From assembly GCF_964340395.1 (NCBI RefSeq), contig NC_135559.1, positions 20,170,650-20,234,649 on the forward strand: a stretch of DNA of 64,000 nt. Direction: 5' to 3'. This document shows, piece after piece, positions 1 to 44,100 of the stretch; position 1 is the first letter of the stretch, and the number at the start of each line of letters is the position of its first letter. The notes under the pieces are model-generated. The model did not search any database. It had not been told where the DNA came from and was given only the letters and a program-made list of their open reading frames with translations. Made by a program: the position numbers and the translations under genes. This DNA is from Glandiceps talaboti. Its lineage: Eukaryota > Hemichordata > Enteropneusta > Spengelidae.

Positions 1-1173
1 AAAAAAAAGATTATAAAGATTATAGCAAGCTTCCTTGTGGATATTTGCCTCTGCCAGACATTTTTCAAATCTTCAACTAACCTTTAAGAAGTCTCTGGAG
101 ATGTGACTGTTCTTTCAGATCATAATTTGATATTTTTTATAATGGTAGTCTAGTGATATTTCATAATGGCAATCTAGTTATATTTCATGATATATGAACT
201 GAAGTTGTCTGTGATAGGGTTTGTTCAAATCAATTTATTATCAACCTGTCCAGATGTAAAATAGGTTATTTTAAAAATAAAAAGCTTTTCCATTTCCTTG
301 TGGCTATTGTTAATATCATCTTTAAAATATTTACATTATTATAGTTCACGTCTCAATATTGAAAACTTTCATTATTATTACAAACAAAATTGAAACTTGT
401 TTCTATTTTATAGACGCCAGATATATGTACAAATGTACTAGGTAATAATGACATTTTCAGAATGAAAACATAAAATTCTTAATTTTCCATTATCAATGAT
501 AATATCATTATGTATACATGTAATACCACATCCCTGTGCTGTTGAACACCACCTATTGAGGGCTACAATATTGTGACCCAATCTGTCCATCTGTCTCAGT
601 TTGTCTATCTATCTATCTATCCATCTAACTACTAGTATCTGTCTATCTCTCCATGAAGTCTGATTTCTCAATTTCAATCAAACTCATCTCAAAGATGAGA
701 TGAGGTAAAAGTCTACGACATCACTGTACAAATGTAGGTGTAATCATTATTGCAATCATGTCTTGAATGTGATGAGTCACATGGCAATACTCGTCATATT
801 CATGACCCATTAATATGTATTCCACTATATATCCTCTTTTCAATCACCATAAAAAGGTTAGAGAAAAGAACAGAGGATTTATTCCTGATGTTACTCATCC
901 ATTTAATTGCTAAAGTTTGTATTGGATGGTGTTCAAGACATTTTTTTTTCTCAAATGAAAATGACCGTAAAATATCCAGCTTCACATATTCTTGATTGAT
1001 GATTGCCATTCTGTCATGAACTTGCATTTTAAGACTTGTTTATGTTGATGTTAAAACTTTGTACCTAAGTGTCGTGCTTTGATAGGGGAAACCTGAAAAA
1101 ATGGCAGATTTTGCTAATAACTTAAACAAGAACGCAGTCTCTGATTAATAATTATATGTTCTATTTTTTGTAG
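1..1173. other. Rab6 intron, left window edge
   Basis: No coding exon is visible here. The exons for the Rab6 N-terminus (P-loop and switch I) should precede the exon at 1174, and I found no matching codons, so they lie left of the window. The stretch is AT-rich, with a short TCTA/TCTG run near 600-655. The last bases are a pyrimidine-rich tract ending in the acceptor AG at 1172-1173. Confidence 0.6.
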
Positions 1174-12883
<11,710 letters not shown>

Positions 12884-12885
<2 letters not shown>

Positions 12886-12965
12886 ATCACATGACAAGTT
12901 TGTCGAGTCACATGACAAGCCTGTAGAAATCACATGACAAGCCTGTTTAATCACATGACAAGCTT
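12884..12965 (+). repeat. Short 3' UTR tandem repeat with TCACATGAC core
   Basis: Four units of about 20-23 bp with core tcacatgacaag, starting at the stop codon of the distal Rab6 exon. The last unit runs into gcttggttgatcagc. Confidence 0.8.
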
Positions 12966-15900
12966 GGTTGATCAGCTGTAACCATCAGGGAACTATCTTC
13001 CCTCATTCCAATCAGCCTTCATACCCTTAAAAAATCCATCAGTCCATGTATTTCACTAGGGACTGTTCCATTTTCCTAACTTAGTAGGGGTAGAGGGTTG
13101 CTTTGGATGTGCTTGCAGAGATGAATCTTGTGCCGGTTTTCTAGTTTTTTGTATGCTGATTCTTAGTAGTTTAACTTTTTCTTGTATCCCAAAAAATGCG
13201 TCGCAGTTTGAATATTAATTCGGAGCCTGAGTCTGTACATTAATTTTTCTCTGGGATATCTTTATTTTTTGTCAGAATATTTGAATCTGTCTTCCATATT
13301 GTTGAAACTTTTGAGAAAAAAAAAAGAATTTTATTTTCGAGACAGAAATTGAGTGATACTTGCATGGCACAAGCTTTAGTCTCTGCTCTGAGGATTTTTA
13401 TCTCGGGGTGGGAATATGGGACAAGTCTGTTCAAAGTTATGGTCTTATGAAAAAAAACGAACTTTTTTTGTGTACTTTGTGGCGCGGGTGGTGCCAGCAT
13501 TGTCTATTTGTGTGTAAAAGGTATATGATAATAAATATGCAATATAAGTATAAAAAAAAACAGAAAATAAGACCAAGGGAGAAAATTTAAAATTTTTCTT
13601 TTTTGTAAAAATACTTTTTGTGTAAAATTTGCAACGGCAAGTTGTATATCTTTATGTAGCAGTTATAGATGTGAAGTTGGTACATGGGTAGTGTATGAAT
13701 ATTCAAATTAGACCTATTATTATGTAGATTATACTGTATTGTTATGTAGATGAGTAGACATTGTAGATGTACTTATTTGGTGATAAAATGGTTACAAATG
13801 AACCAAAAATCTGTAATGATAAACTGACCCACTGGCACATAAGTTCAAAGACAATAATTGTTCCTGTTTCCCTGTAGATTTTATTATCGGGAAATCTGTT
13901 CTTAAACTTTACATATTTAGTATGCATAGTTTTTACTCTGGGTTGATTTTTTTGATACTTCAAGGTTTTTTTTTAGACTTTCAGAATTTATTTTGCATTT
14001 CTTAGTCTGGCTACTTTTTTACTGGTAGTGCATGTCTGTTTCTTTAATACTACTATATGTTGACTCTCTGTCTAGGTTAGGTAAACTTTGAAAGGAGATA
14101 CAAATTGTAGAAGAAAATCCACATTTATTGAGTAATAAGGTAGACAATAAGTTTAGCCCATGGTGTAAATTCATCCGTCTTTTAATATGTCTTGTTTGCT
14201 ACAGTCACAGCTTAGTATACTGTCACAGTGAAGGCTGGGATGGTGGCATTGCATAAAAAACCCTTGTTTGCATCTTTCAAATGAAGTGCGCCCTCTTGCA
14301 GAACAGAGCCACTTGGCAACTCCCTATTTACTACTATATCATATTATGGGATACATAGAGAGGAAAGCCCTAACATATTGATAAAGTACTGTACCTGAAA
14401 TGTTGAATGTACTCACTTCTGTCACTAGAGGGCACTACCACAGTATTTTACAGAACTGTCATCAATGGGTAGAACTGTCAATGTAAATTCATTATCAAAG
14501 TGCACAAGCTAGTAGACCGTTCATTGGAAGTCCAAATTTCATGAGTGTTTCCATTTTCCTCTTTAAACAAGGCAAATAATGTTCAATGTACTTTCTTTCT
14601 CATTTATGGACAGATAGGCCTATTGTGGCAAGTAGTGTGTGGATACGTTTAGATTCTAGAACTATCATAGGTTCTATACATACACTGTCACGTTTAGATT
14701 TAGAAGAACTGTACAAGTTGCCACAATTATATGGTACCATCATTTTCAGTATTCCCAAAATTTACAAAGAACATTCCAAAAGCAAAGTGATAAAATCTAA
14801 ATTCTAATATTTTGAACCCAATAATACATTATAGAATGTTATCCCCCTCCCCCTCCCCCCGTCACACCGCTCTCCAATGTGCAATACTTGAGTTGTGTTG
14901 ACATGCAGCTTCCTGATTACACAACTTCAGACTTCATCACCAAATACTATTTTAAGTTTCTTTCCAGGAAAGTGTATCATTATAAAAGCTGTAAAATAAC
15001 TTTCATATGTTTTATTATTTTTGGCCAAATGACTCCAGATAGCTGTCATTATGAAGCTATTATGCATTGAGCAAAATATAATTTAGAAAAAAAAACATTG
15101 AGATATTTGGTGTAATGGAAATCCATTCTTGCAAGCCAGAACACACATTTCTGCTAAAGCAACGGAATATCTGGGCAGTGATCGTAAAAGAGGCTGTGGT
15201 TTACGACGATTTGAAAATCATCGATATTGAATTATGAACATCGACACTGATTCTTTCGGTCTTGGACGCTGATGACAAAAATGCTATATCAAAGTTTACA
15301 TATATATGGTATATACCATAACAGTATGAAATATCGTAGTAGCAATTCAACATTACCTGCAGGATCAACATACATATTCAACTCAAATATTGCATATCAC
15401 CAATTCTAGTTCATCAATATCTGTAGTATCTTCACAAATATATGTTAAAATGCCGACATTATTTAACTTGTAGAATGATGTTAAAATCATTGGATTTCAG
15501 AATTTTAAAAAACAAAGATTAATTGGTGCTTCAATGGGCCAGCCTGAATATGGAAAGTGAATTTTTTTCTTCTTTTTTTTTTTTAGTATTTGTGATGTCA
15601 CCTTGATTTAATTTTTGGAAGACAGTGTTTTATTTTTCTGTGTAATTAGTTTATCGATTGTATTTTTTAAGAAATGTATTTCACATCCTTGGAATTTACA
15701 TGTCAAAATTAAATATTTCTCTTATATTCGTGCGAAATGTTGGACGCCTTGCAGTGGTCAATAAGAATTTCACCTGGTTTATGAATTTTTTTTTCTGATT
15801 AGATGATTATTTGGCAATACAGGTGCAGAAACATCTAACATGCAAATTTGATCCTGTTTTGCATATTCAAATTCTTCTGATTGGGCCATTAATGATATGT

Positions 15901-17569
15901 GTCATGATTCTTGCATATCTTAATTGTTTTGGTCCTGTTTTGTATGCTTCACTTGAATGAATTCAGGGTGCATGTTTTGGTATATAGTACCTAGAGTTCA
16001 TTCATTGTTATGGATTTGGTCACCAGTTGACACCCACAAGATGAAGTTGCATAAATTATGCAAATTTGATGAAGGTATGTTTTACATAATTTTTGAGATA
16101 CCTGTCAATCAATGTATAAACAGACAAAGAACTTCACTTAGTTACAATCAAACTATAATCATTTCATATTCATTCATGCATTATCAAAAAAATCATGTGA
16201 AGTAAAAAAAAAACCTGAAATGTAAGAGTCTTGTTTAATTTAGGATTATATTCCACAGATGTTGAATTCCTGTGATGGTAATTTATGAGGAGATTGTAAA
16301 ACAGTGGGCCCTGATCCTATGTATATTATGTAATTGTATTTCTTTGAACTTGATGTGCAGAATATGGAATCTTTGGTGAAGTTTTGGTCAGTCTCTGTGT
16401 ATAGCATTGGAAATTAAAATTACTGTTTATCATTCAACACACAAACCATATGTCTGGTGTCATTAACTTAATAATAGTACCATAATGTGTGTAGTGACTG
16501 TGTGCGTGAATGTGTTAGAGCGCCCTCACTCACTGTATTATAGAGAATTTAAGGTATACTGCCATTGACTTGGAGTGGAAAACCACATGACTTAGTTTCA
16601 ATAAATGTTCATTTGATTTATGAGTGATTATGATTATAATCTGTATACAAGGAAGTCTGGTACAACCACAGGGATTTGGGGAAAAGGCCTTTGTATTTGT
16701 TTACAAATATTTATGGTTTTTCTTTTTCCTTTTTTTTGAACTTTTGAAACAATTTTCCGTACAAATGGTATCGTGTAATTAAATAAGTTACATGATGCTA
16801 CAGTGTTTTTAACTGTGTTTACACTGTGGAGTTGGTGTTTGGATAATATATGACAATATGTGTACCTACTTTTACACCCTAATATATTCAATATTTCTCC
16901 TATATGTGATGACAACTAAAGCTTTTAAACCATTGTTCAAAAAATGTCTTTCATTGAACCAAAACAATTAACAGAAGACTAGTTTAATTATTCATTCCAC
17001 TCGAGTATGTCCTGCACAGTATAATGCACAATGGCAAAATGTGCAGACGTCATAATGGGTGCTCAGTAGAAAAAAAGTAAACAAAGAAAAAAAATTAATA
17101 TTTGTAAACAAATAGAAAGGCCTTTTACGAATCCCTGTGGTAGAACTAAAGGAGTTGGTAAACAAACGAGTAATCTCTGCAGATAAGATGTAACCTTATT
17201 GAATCATGGGCCCTTCGAGTCCGAGTTCAGGGTACAGAAAACATCACCCATAATGAGAGATCTCCATACAGGAATCATGCATACAAGAGCATTCCCCTCA
17301 ATTTTCCCTGATTAGAGTTTATATAATTGAGTACACTGACAAACTGATTTGTGTCTAAATTGCTTTAATAGCTGTTAAAGTCACTGTATACAGCAAATGA
17401 CAGAAACAAACAACCAACCAAGGTGAAACAAACTTGACAACTCTGATGAACTTTCAACCCTACAAGTATGACTTCAACTTTAGAGTTAACATTTTGTTTA
17501 AGGTCACAAGTACTTTCAATGGAAGAATACATCTATTACTGTGGAAAGCAAGGTATCGACTAAGATGTA
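12886..17569 (+). other. Rab6 3' UTR and downstream spacer
   Basis: No coding exon is supported. The stretch begins with the 3' UTR after the distal Rab6 stop and becomes AT-rich spacer with homopolymer T/A runs. Several weak poly(A) signals occur, so the transcript end cannot be fixed. Short open frames inside show no recognisable protein or splice structure. Confidence 0.5.
13530..13535 (+). promoter_or_regulatory. Candidate Rab6 poly(A) signal
   Basis: A perfect AATAAA about 650 bp after the distal Rab6 stop, followed by an A-rich and then T-rich stretch. It is the first clear AATAAA seen after the stop, but later signals exist (for example near 16600), so this is only a candidate. Confidence 0.35.
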
Positions 17570-17830
17570 CAGAACTAAAAGTATTGTTAAATGTGGGTGA
17601 TTACACCAGTGAGTTGTAGTGCCTGGGACCTGGGTTATGTGGATATAATATAATAACCCTGTCATCAAGATAGCATAAATACTAAAGTTGAATGAATGAC
17701 AACTGTAAGGAAAATTTGTGATCAGAGATGTCACCCTACTGTTTGTGTAATTACATCATCCATTGCTAGCTTATATCAACATATTGCAACAGTTCTAGTT
17801 CCAAAGCAATCACACTTTTAGTTTGTGTTT
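17570..17830. repeat. Dispersed repeat, copy 3 (diverged)
   Basis: Shares gggtgattacacc, ccctgtcatcaagatagca and a terminal cacttttagtttgtg block with the copies at 9675 and 11087. Diverged, with uncertain borders. Confidence 0.4.
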
Positions 17831-18037
17831 GTGTTAGCTTCTCTATAAGTAACTTTCCATCGTCACTTGCCATCGTCTTAACACAAACATATCTGATAAA
17901 GGAGTGAAATGAACGCCTCTGTATAGAATGTGAATTGAAATGTACAACATATTCTACAGTCCGAACTTCAACTAAACAAACTTACATCTACTGTATGTAT
18001 TCAAGCAACTAGTTTTACACACAATACAAAGTGAGTT

Positions 18038-18136
18038 AGTCTGTAAGGTATGTCGTGATGGGGCGCCCTCACACATTGGTCAACACCTTTCACGCAGGCC
18101 AGTGAGGGCAAAGTGACACAACATATCTTATAGTCT
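18038..18136. mobile_element. About 100-bp foldback MITE, copy 1
   Basis: Starts agtctgtaaggtatgtcgtg and ends acacaacatatcttatagtct, so the ends are inverted repeats. The middle has gcgccctcacacattgg and ccagtgagggc, again inverted. Same family as 19005-19102 and 59723-59828. Confidence 0.75.
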
Positions 18137-19004
18137 AATACTGAACTGAAAACATTTTATTAAATCAGTGCTCAAGTTGACAATACGTCACAAAGTATGA
18201 ATACAGATTTGGGATGTTACTTTGAAACTGTTTCCATGGAGACTGTGTAATGCTATTTTTTAAATTATCTCAAACATCTAACCAAGTGATGGCTTTAGCC
18301 AGGGATGAAATGCTTATATGTATATGATGCACTGCCTTCTATATCCAAATAATTGAAAACTTAACAACTATCTCTAACAACATGTCAAATATTATGCAAA
18401 TCTCATTAAATACATATTGAGAGTACAGGGTTACCGTGCCACACATAAAATTGATAACAAGTGACCATTTTAAGTATACTGTAGCCTTGGCGAGTGGAAT
18501 CAAAAAGTCAACATCTTGTGTTATCGAAATATATACACTATCAATTAGTAGATGGGGATTATAGTATCTCCTTAAAAACTACAAATTTGTTACAAAGGAA
18601 CTTGTTTCCACTAATAATGCATAAACACGGAGAGTTCTTTTCATACATTCAATTGTTAGAATATTTTAACAACAGCAAGTTGATGGTAAGATCTTAATAA
18701 ATACAATACAGCTTAGTTTATTAATGGAAACAATTCCAATGACAGGTAAAATAAGTTTTGTTTTCATTTTAAATGTCTATTCATTAGGTTTATTCACAGA
18801 CAAGGACTTTTTTTGTCTGTGGTTTAGTGTATCCACAACAAAGAAAGAATTTCATTTTAAAGAACCAGGTTAAGATAAAAGAAAACAATTATCATAGACA
18901 CTTTGAATTTACTGGCTAACTGGTGATGAAAATATCTTTCACACTTTTTAAGTACTGGGCTTAAATCAAATCAAATGTCAATACAGCAAAGCATTGAGGC
19001 TTGT

Positions 19005-19102
19005 AGTCTGTAAGGTACGCCGTGACGGTGCGCCCTCAAACATCGGCCAACCCTAGAGAGGAGGCCGGTGAGGGCGAAACGTCACGACGTATCTTACAGT
19101 CT
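19005..19102. mobile_element. About 100-bp foldback MITE, copy 2
   Basis: Starts agtctgtaaggtacgccgtg and ends cacgacgtatcttacagtct; the ends are near-perfect inverted repeats and the inner gcgccctca/tgagggcg arms pair too. It is flanked on both sides by tgaggcttgt, an apparent target-site duplication of about 10 bp. Short non-autonomous DNA transposon. Confidence 0.85.
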
Positions 19103-19466
19103 ATGAGGCTTGTAGAGCACCCTAAATCAGCAGGAGTTGTACAGCGCCCTCACTCAGCAGGAGTTGTAGAATTGTACAGCGCCCTCACTCAGCAGTTTTG
19201 ACAGGCGTATTCCAAATAAGGCAGTGAAATGGAACATTGTATTATACACATGCATATTATTAACAAATTATAGAGAATTATAACTTATTGAAATATACAT
19301 ACAAGTAAATTCATACTGGGTATCAAAATATTTGGTATAAATTTGGACAGTCAGGTTTTCAAAAACTTTTTGAATTTTTTTTTCCAAACACAAAAACATT
19401 TTTTTTTATCTCTTGAATCGTTTTCTGAATTTACCTAAATGTTTTTTCAGAAAGTTACTAAAAGTT

Positions 19467-19590
19467 CATTTCCATAGTAACAAGCTATGGAGTGTGCATT
19501 TCCATAGTAACAAGCTATAGAGTGTGCATTGCCATAGTAACAAGCTATGGAGCATTCATTGCCATAGTAACAAGCTATGGAGCATTCACG
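19467..19590. repeat. About 36-bp tandem repeat
   Basis: Four units with core ccatagtaacaagctatgg, each itself partly palindromic (ccatag...ctatgg). Spacer between Rab6 and the ACSL gene. Confidence 0.85.
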
Positions 19591-20597
19591 GCAAACTAAA
19601 ACTACTGCATACTGGCATTTCAAAACCAGTTAAATAAAATAAATATATCATAATAATTCTTTCCTAAGTTTTATCTTTCTTGAATACCAACGTTCACATG
19701 CAACAAATCATTGCAAAGCCTATTTTATTAGAGTCTGTCACATCTAGTTTTGGATTAGCATATAATTTGCATGTAATTAGCATTCATTTGCATCTCATCA
19801 AATTAAGAATTTATATAATGTTGACCGACAATAAAAACACTAACGCTGTCAAAATTTATCAAGTAACATGAACTGAGTATATTTCTGTCTCAAGAAACAT
19901 TACAATGTTATTAATTAAAATTTTACCTTTTTCTGTATTTTGTACACTGTATTGCAACCAGTTTACACCCCCAGAAATGACTGTGTTCGTTACATTTTGT
20001 GAAATGTGAATTTTATGTTACATAGCAATCAAATTTACGCCATAAATGATAACCTGTTTTCTTCAACATGGATATTAATAAAAGCTGAAATTGTCGTAAC
20101 TTATTCGAAACTATGTATATATTAGTCTCTAAATATGCAATCAAAACAAAATTAACACAATAATCAAAACTAACTCGAAGGTAAAGTAACCAAAATATAA
20201 CAGAAAATATACCATTCCATTAACTCAATTTACTTCATTTGCAAGCTAATTAAAATATCACCTAAACTGAATAAAAACAGTGATTAATATATGTACATCA
20301 GAAAATAAATGATCTTCCACAAACTAAACATCTCACACAATAAAGTCCATTGCATTTCAAAACACTGGCACTACTTTCAAATCTTGGCTACTTTCCAGAA
20401 AATTAATTTTCGATTTGGCATTATGCCAACTGAACACAAAGTCAAACAATGACAAATATATTGATATATTTTGAATATTACAAGTGAATTCAATTTAACT
20501 TATGATAATGAATACGGCTGACAATATTTGGTACACTAGTCAGATATATTTTCAAAACCACTTTACAATTTGAGTTGATAGATTTTCTTTGTGCAAG

Positions 20598-20603
20598 TTT
20601 ATT
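20598..20603 (-). promoter_or_regulatory. Candidate ACSL poly(A) signal
   Basis: AATAAA on the minus strand 24 bp after the ACSL stop codon. Such a short 3' UTR would be unusual for this family, so this may be one of several sites. Confidence 0.3.
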
Positions 20604-20626
20604 GAGTCCTGAATCTATGAGGTATT

Positions 20627-38348
<17,722 letters not shown>

Positions 38349-38396
38349 CTGATAACTCTGTCACTTCAGGGTTGTCCACTATAGAAAGAAACTTTT

Positions 38397-40756
38397 CTGT
38401 TGAAAAAAAACAACACATATTAGGAAATTCAGTGATACATGTATGTTTCAAACACCATCAAATATATATCACATATTACCAGTATTGTCATGTTAATATA
38501 CATTTATTTGGTCATACCCACTATATCATATCTGGTATTCTTGTCATGTTTCATTTTCTATTTGTTGTCAAATTTACAACCAGTAACTTTCCATTGCAAA
38601 TTTCCGGTATGAGAGCTCTATATTTCATTATACACTATGTACTGTTCACAATTTACTATTAACATTACACACTTCCAGCAGGAAACCATAGAGTTGCTGA
38701 GCTCAATCTTAGGTCATTTTTCCACAGGTGTATACGATAAACCATAATAATATCTCACTGATTCTCAGCATACAGGTTTCAACTCAAATATTTCTCTTCA
38801 TTTTTTTGGAGAAATTATCAATATTAAAAACATCTCATTATCAACATCGGCATTCAAATTTTTGTAACTGCCAGCCTTTACTACCGTCATCTCTTGTATG
38901 AAGCACAAATTTGGAATTAAATTCATCTGTACAGAAATTTATAAATGAGATTGAAATTGCGTGGAGGCAATTCTGTTGGGACAACATACAAAAGGCAAGC
39001 ATCAAAAATGATCACGATCATGCATATCACTAAGATTGAGTTACCAAAACATGCCAAACTTTTTAAAATAATTTTTTTTTAAATATTTGTAGAAGCGTTC
39101 GATTTCAGATTGACTACATCATAATCCTGGGGTTTTTTTCCAGTCTTTCCTGTATCCATTATCTTATGATATAAACTAGTCACGACTTCTGTCTCAGTGT
39201 TTCCACAACTGAATCTGATTGGTCAGTACATATGAGACCATATAACGTATAGCTGGCAGCTTTGAATGACGGCATTACAACTACATGTATGTACGTAATG
39301 TACATACATCATAATGATGTCTTTTCACTCAAAACAAAACTGAGTAACATATGTTGTCAATGGAATAGTCCGACTTGCATAATTCATATACAATGTACAA
39401 TCTACATGGTTTGCTACGTGTACAATGAATCAGGATGGGAGTTACATTTCGAGAGTCCAGGCTCCTGAAATAATATTCAGTCTCCTACATGTATTACAGA
39501 GACAGCATCAATAACCCAGACACCAAAGTAGTAAAACAGCCAGATAAATTGCTCCCCACGCAAAGATTTGATCTGATAATTAACAACACACACAATTAAC
39601 TATCAAATATAATTCCCGGACTTTCCAGGAGTTTATCATATGTTTATCAAGTATTCCTATCAACTTTAGCCATTTTCCATGATAGTCTGAAAGATCCAGC
39701 CATTGGTCGGCTTATATAATCACTCGCTACCCCATGTGAGAGAGTACATTATAATTTATAATTTAGATAAACATATTATATCAGAGTTGTCCAATGACAC
39801 CATTAGGGTGACTCTATTTTTTTATCTGTGTCTCATTACCCCGGCAACCAACCCAAATTTTCAGCTCCTTAATATTTCGTGAAACCAAGCCCTTTCTGAC
39901 AAGAATAAGCAAGTGTCTGGACTGTTGACGTAATCTACAGTCATGGCGGCGACGATGACACTTGTTCACAAACAGAGCATTTCTTTCACGATGGCATTCA
40001 AAGTTACTCAAGTAGGAGGGCTGAGAACACGCTAATTGTGTAAAGAAGCTGGGAAAGGGCTTGGTACGAGGAATCTAATAAAATCAAAAAGAAGACAGAG
40101 AGAACAAAAAGGAGAGGCAGAGAAACATGAAGATGATTTTTTAATTTTAAATCAATCGACTGAAAAATAACAAAAAATGAAAGTCTTGTGCATCAAATCT
40201 CAAGATCTCTCTTTACTCATTTCCATGAGCAAATTTTGGTTCATGATTTCTCATTGAGCTATAGGCAAGAGATTGCTTGAACATTTCTTGTACATATTTA
40301 CTTGGTAAAAGTGGAAAAGAAGACCAAATTGACATATCAAGTGAGGAAAAGGAATCAGTTATATAAATACATTGGTAATGAAAGGTAAATAAAAAAATAA
40401 CTTTAAACTCCTGGCTGGACCACAAAAAATAGTTTGTTCAAACTAGTCAGGTTTGTGGCCCAAGAAAAACATAATATACAGTAATATAAATACATGATTT
40501 GATACCACATGTAACTCAAACTGTAGTACCTACATGATCCAGACTAATTTATTCCTGTTGCATAAAAAGTCAAACAAAAAAGTCTCGGGAGGAAATATAC
40601 ACTCTTTACATTTCAATCAGTCCTTATTGAAATGGTGAAGGTAGCCATTATCATAATTATTAACCTGTAATTCCAGGGAGAACACTACATGTACTAGTAC
40701 ATTATAGGACATTATATCAACATTCAGTTTATTTTATTTCTATCTATCTATCTGCC

Positions 40757-40833
<77 letters not shown>

Positions 40834-41025
40834 TGTCTGTCTATCTTGTCTGTCTATCTTGTCTGTCTGTTTGTCTGTCTGCATGCCTGCCTGTCTGTCT
40901 GTCTATCTTGTCTGTCTGTCTGTCTGTGACAGTGTCTGTCTGTCTATCTTGTCTATCTTGTCTGTCTGTCTGTCTGCCTGTCTGTCTGTCTGTCTGCCTG
41001 TCTGTCTGTCTGTCTGTCTGTCTGA

Positions 41026-41059
<34 letters not shown>

Positions 41060-41110
41060 TGTCTGTCTAGTCTGTGTCTCTGTCCATCTATCTATCTATC
41101 TATCTATCTA

Positions 41111-41195
<85 letters not shown>

Positions 41196-44100
41196 GTCTA
41201 TCTATCTGTCTATCTACCTGTCTATCTATCTATCTCTATCTATCTCTTTATTTTGGGTGTGAGACCAGTAAAATAGCTAGTGACTAACATTGCTAAAGAA
41301 CTATGAAAGGTACCAGTACATATGTTATCAGAATTTACAGAAGTGTTTTCCTGTCAATAATTACATTAATTTATTCAACTCTTATACCTCAATGATTTTA
41401 TTATTCATGTAATTTGTAAATGTTCTATTTGAAAAAATAATAACTGAAAAAAAAATTATAATTTCTCTTGATTAAACCTAGGATACATTTCATCACTGAA
41501 ATAAAATACTAAAGAATCTATCTTCTGTACAGGAAGTATAAATATCAAATTGTTTACAAAGTAAATAATAAAAACTTGCTATCATAAAAGTTATGAACAC
41601 AGATGACAGTAAAATATCTCATTTCAAAACAGACTGATCTATATAGCAAACTTTGTTTATATTATTTTCAATGTGCAAATAAACACACTATATAATTGTA
41701 TTTCTGAAAAGCTTTCATATAATATATATAACTTAAAAGTTAAATCATCATAATATCTTGAAATAATTCATCACTTTTATAATTTTAAACAGTTGACCAC
41801 AGACTTCTAGTTCAATTTTTATGAATTAATGTTTTAAGTTAAATCATAAAAATAGTTCAATCATAACTCTTGAATTAATTTATCATTTTTAGACTTTGAC
41901 AAGATTCATCATTTTAAACAGTTGACCACTGATCTCTCTATACTTTATTCCAAGATACTAGTTTTAGTTCAAATTTCTCAAAAAAGTCCACCCACGTAAA
42001 ACACTAGTCATTAGTGAGCCACTCCACTAAAAGAACGGTATTCAAATCCCACCTGTCTTATCTTGGAATTAGACCAATTCATATATACTCAGACAATTTA
42101 ACAACCTTTATGATAATATGCATATCACTTATCAATTATTTCCCCATTTATGGCCAAACGAATCTCGTCTTTAGTATGTTGAAAGTTCGTCTGTGCAAAA
42201 GTTCAGTGTAAATTTATGAATTTAACTTCATATTGCACCAAAATTTACTTAGCTCACCAAAGCTGTCGCCAGGTATCCACCATGGCTTTCGTCAGTCTTC
42301 GTCAAATCTCTTATGTCTACAGTACTCAAACTGAACTTAGAGCCACGACTTGACTGAGGATGTTTAAAACTATATGTGGACACAATAATCTGTAAGCTGT
42401 GATTACATAGTATACATTGCCAATACTTGTGGTCCATTAATTAGCCCCACCAAACCCTGATAACAGGGCATAACAGGGGTTGTTCCCCAGCGCACTGATT
42501 ATGCCATGTAAAGATTCAAACCATTTTTGTAGAAATTACTAATGATACATGATCCATCATTTAAGACAGTTGACCACAGCCCTTCTAGTTCATTTCAAGA
42601 TGTTAGACTTACAAGCTGTTAGAATTGCCTTCAATAGATGAATGTACAATGTATTCACATGGACTGGGATTCGGGTATGTATTACTCTAAATTATTATTG
42701 TCACAAGTGACAGTGCCCATCAAATGAGTATGTTTGCTAATAAATTGCTATTTTTCTATTAATCTAATGAAAAAATTAAAATTAATTATCATCTGAAAAT
42801 GAAAAATTTGAAGTCAGAGGTATTAAAGACATAATTTTGTCAAAAAATTATTTTCCTGTAAATCAGTAACTTTCATCTAAAATGTATGCATTCATGATCT
42901 GATCAGATATTCAAACATAAAGCTGCAATGACTGCCACTATTTCTTATTATAATCTTTATGATACTAATAATTTATCACATTATGATATAGACACTTAGA
43001 TAATGAAACACTGTGTATCTATATTGAAAACATGAAACCCCTTACTAGAAATGTTCATTACATGTACAAATTATGATCCGGTATGTAATATACTGATAGG
43101 AATCTTCACTCTTATACACTGTATGTACAGCAAGAATTTATGGATGGACCTAATGTTGCATGTCAAGGCTAATTTATTCACAACTGACTATGACTCATGA
43201 CTTGCATGAAGTATACAAGTGTACTGTGTATTAACATATTTATGAGGACATCTACATATTTAATATTTTTGTGTACATGTAATATACCCATACCTTTACC
43301 CCTTCCTCCACCAACCTGTAATCAGGACTGGTGAGAGATTCTAGAGACTTACAAAATTGCATGTTGCATTAACACTAATCAAACCTATACATTCATGTTT
43401 TTTTTATAAACATCAGAAGCATTTAATGACATCCTCTTTAAGAAAAAACAAAAAATAATCAGGAACTTCTTTGTTCGAATTTGTAGTTGGAAATTTTGTT
43501 AAAGTGTACTTAACACACATGTATAAATGTAATTACCATATATTTATAATATCACAGGTATTTTATTACATGCTTGTTTATCGTATACATATGTACTGTA
43601 TGTATGCATGTATAAATATAAATATAAATGTTTACAAATTTATATTATAATGTGTATATGTGTATATATTATACAACTCTTGACTTGAAAGATATATATA
43701 ATTTTATATGTAAATATGTATGTAAAACAGTATGTAAAACAATGTTAATGTATATTATATTGCATACCAACATTATACATGCACATGTTATAATACTGGT
43801 ACTACAAGTGTGTTTGCATACATAATGTACATGTACATTTTTGTATACTACTATATTGTCACAGCAAATACATTAATATAAAACATTTACAAGTATATGT
43901 ACATACAACATAGTGACATAGCCAAGTATAATGTAAACACAGACTCTCGGTTGTCTACTATATACATAAATGGAGCCTACAACATATATCACCACATGTG
44001 TATTCAATGACTGACAATCGCAATCATTTGTTATTGTTCATGTTGTATGAACTCTCAATGAACCATTGCCTTTGTAACCACTGTACACCAATACTGATTA

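Noticed and set aside
13240-17734. Small open frames of 60-93 codons in the Rab6 3' region
   Set aside because: Length expected by chance in AT-rich sequence; no splice sites in phase, no known motifs, and several overlap on opposite strands.
39814-40020. Minus-strand frame and ATG in a GC-richer patch as an N-terminal extension or first exon of ACSL
   Set aside because: The ATG frame stops after three codons, the other frame shows no ACSL similarity, and no clear donor was found. Kept only as a weak alternative leader.
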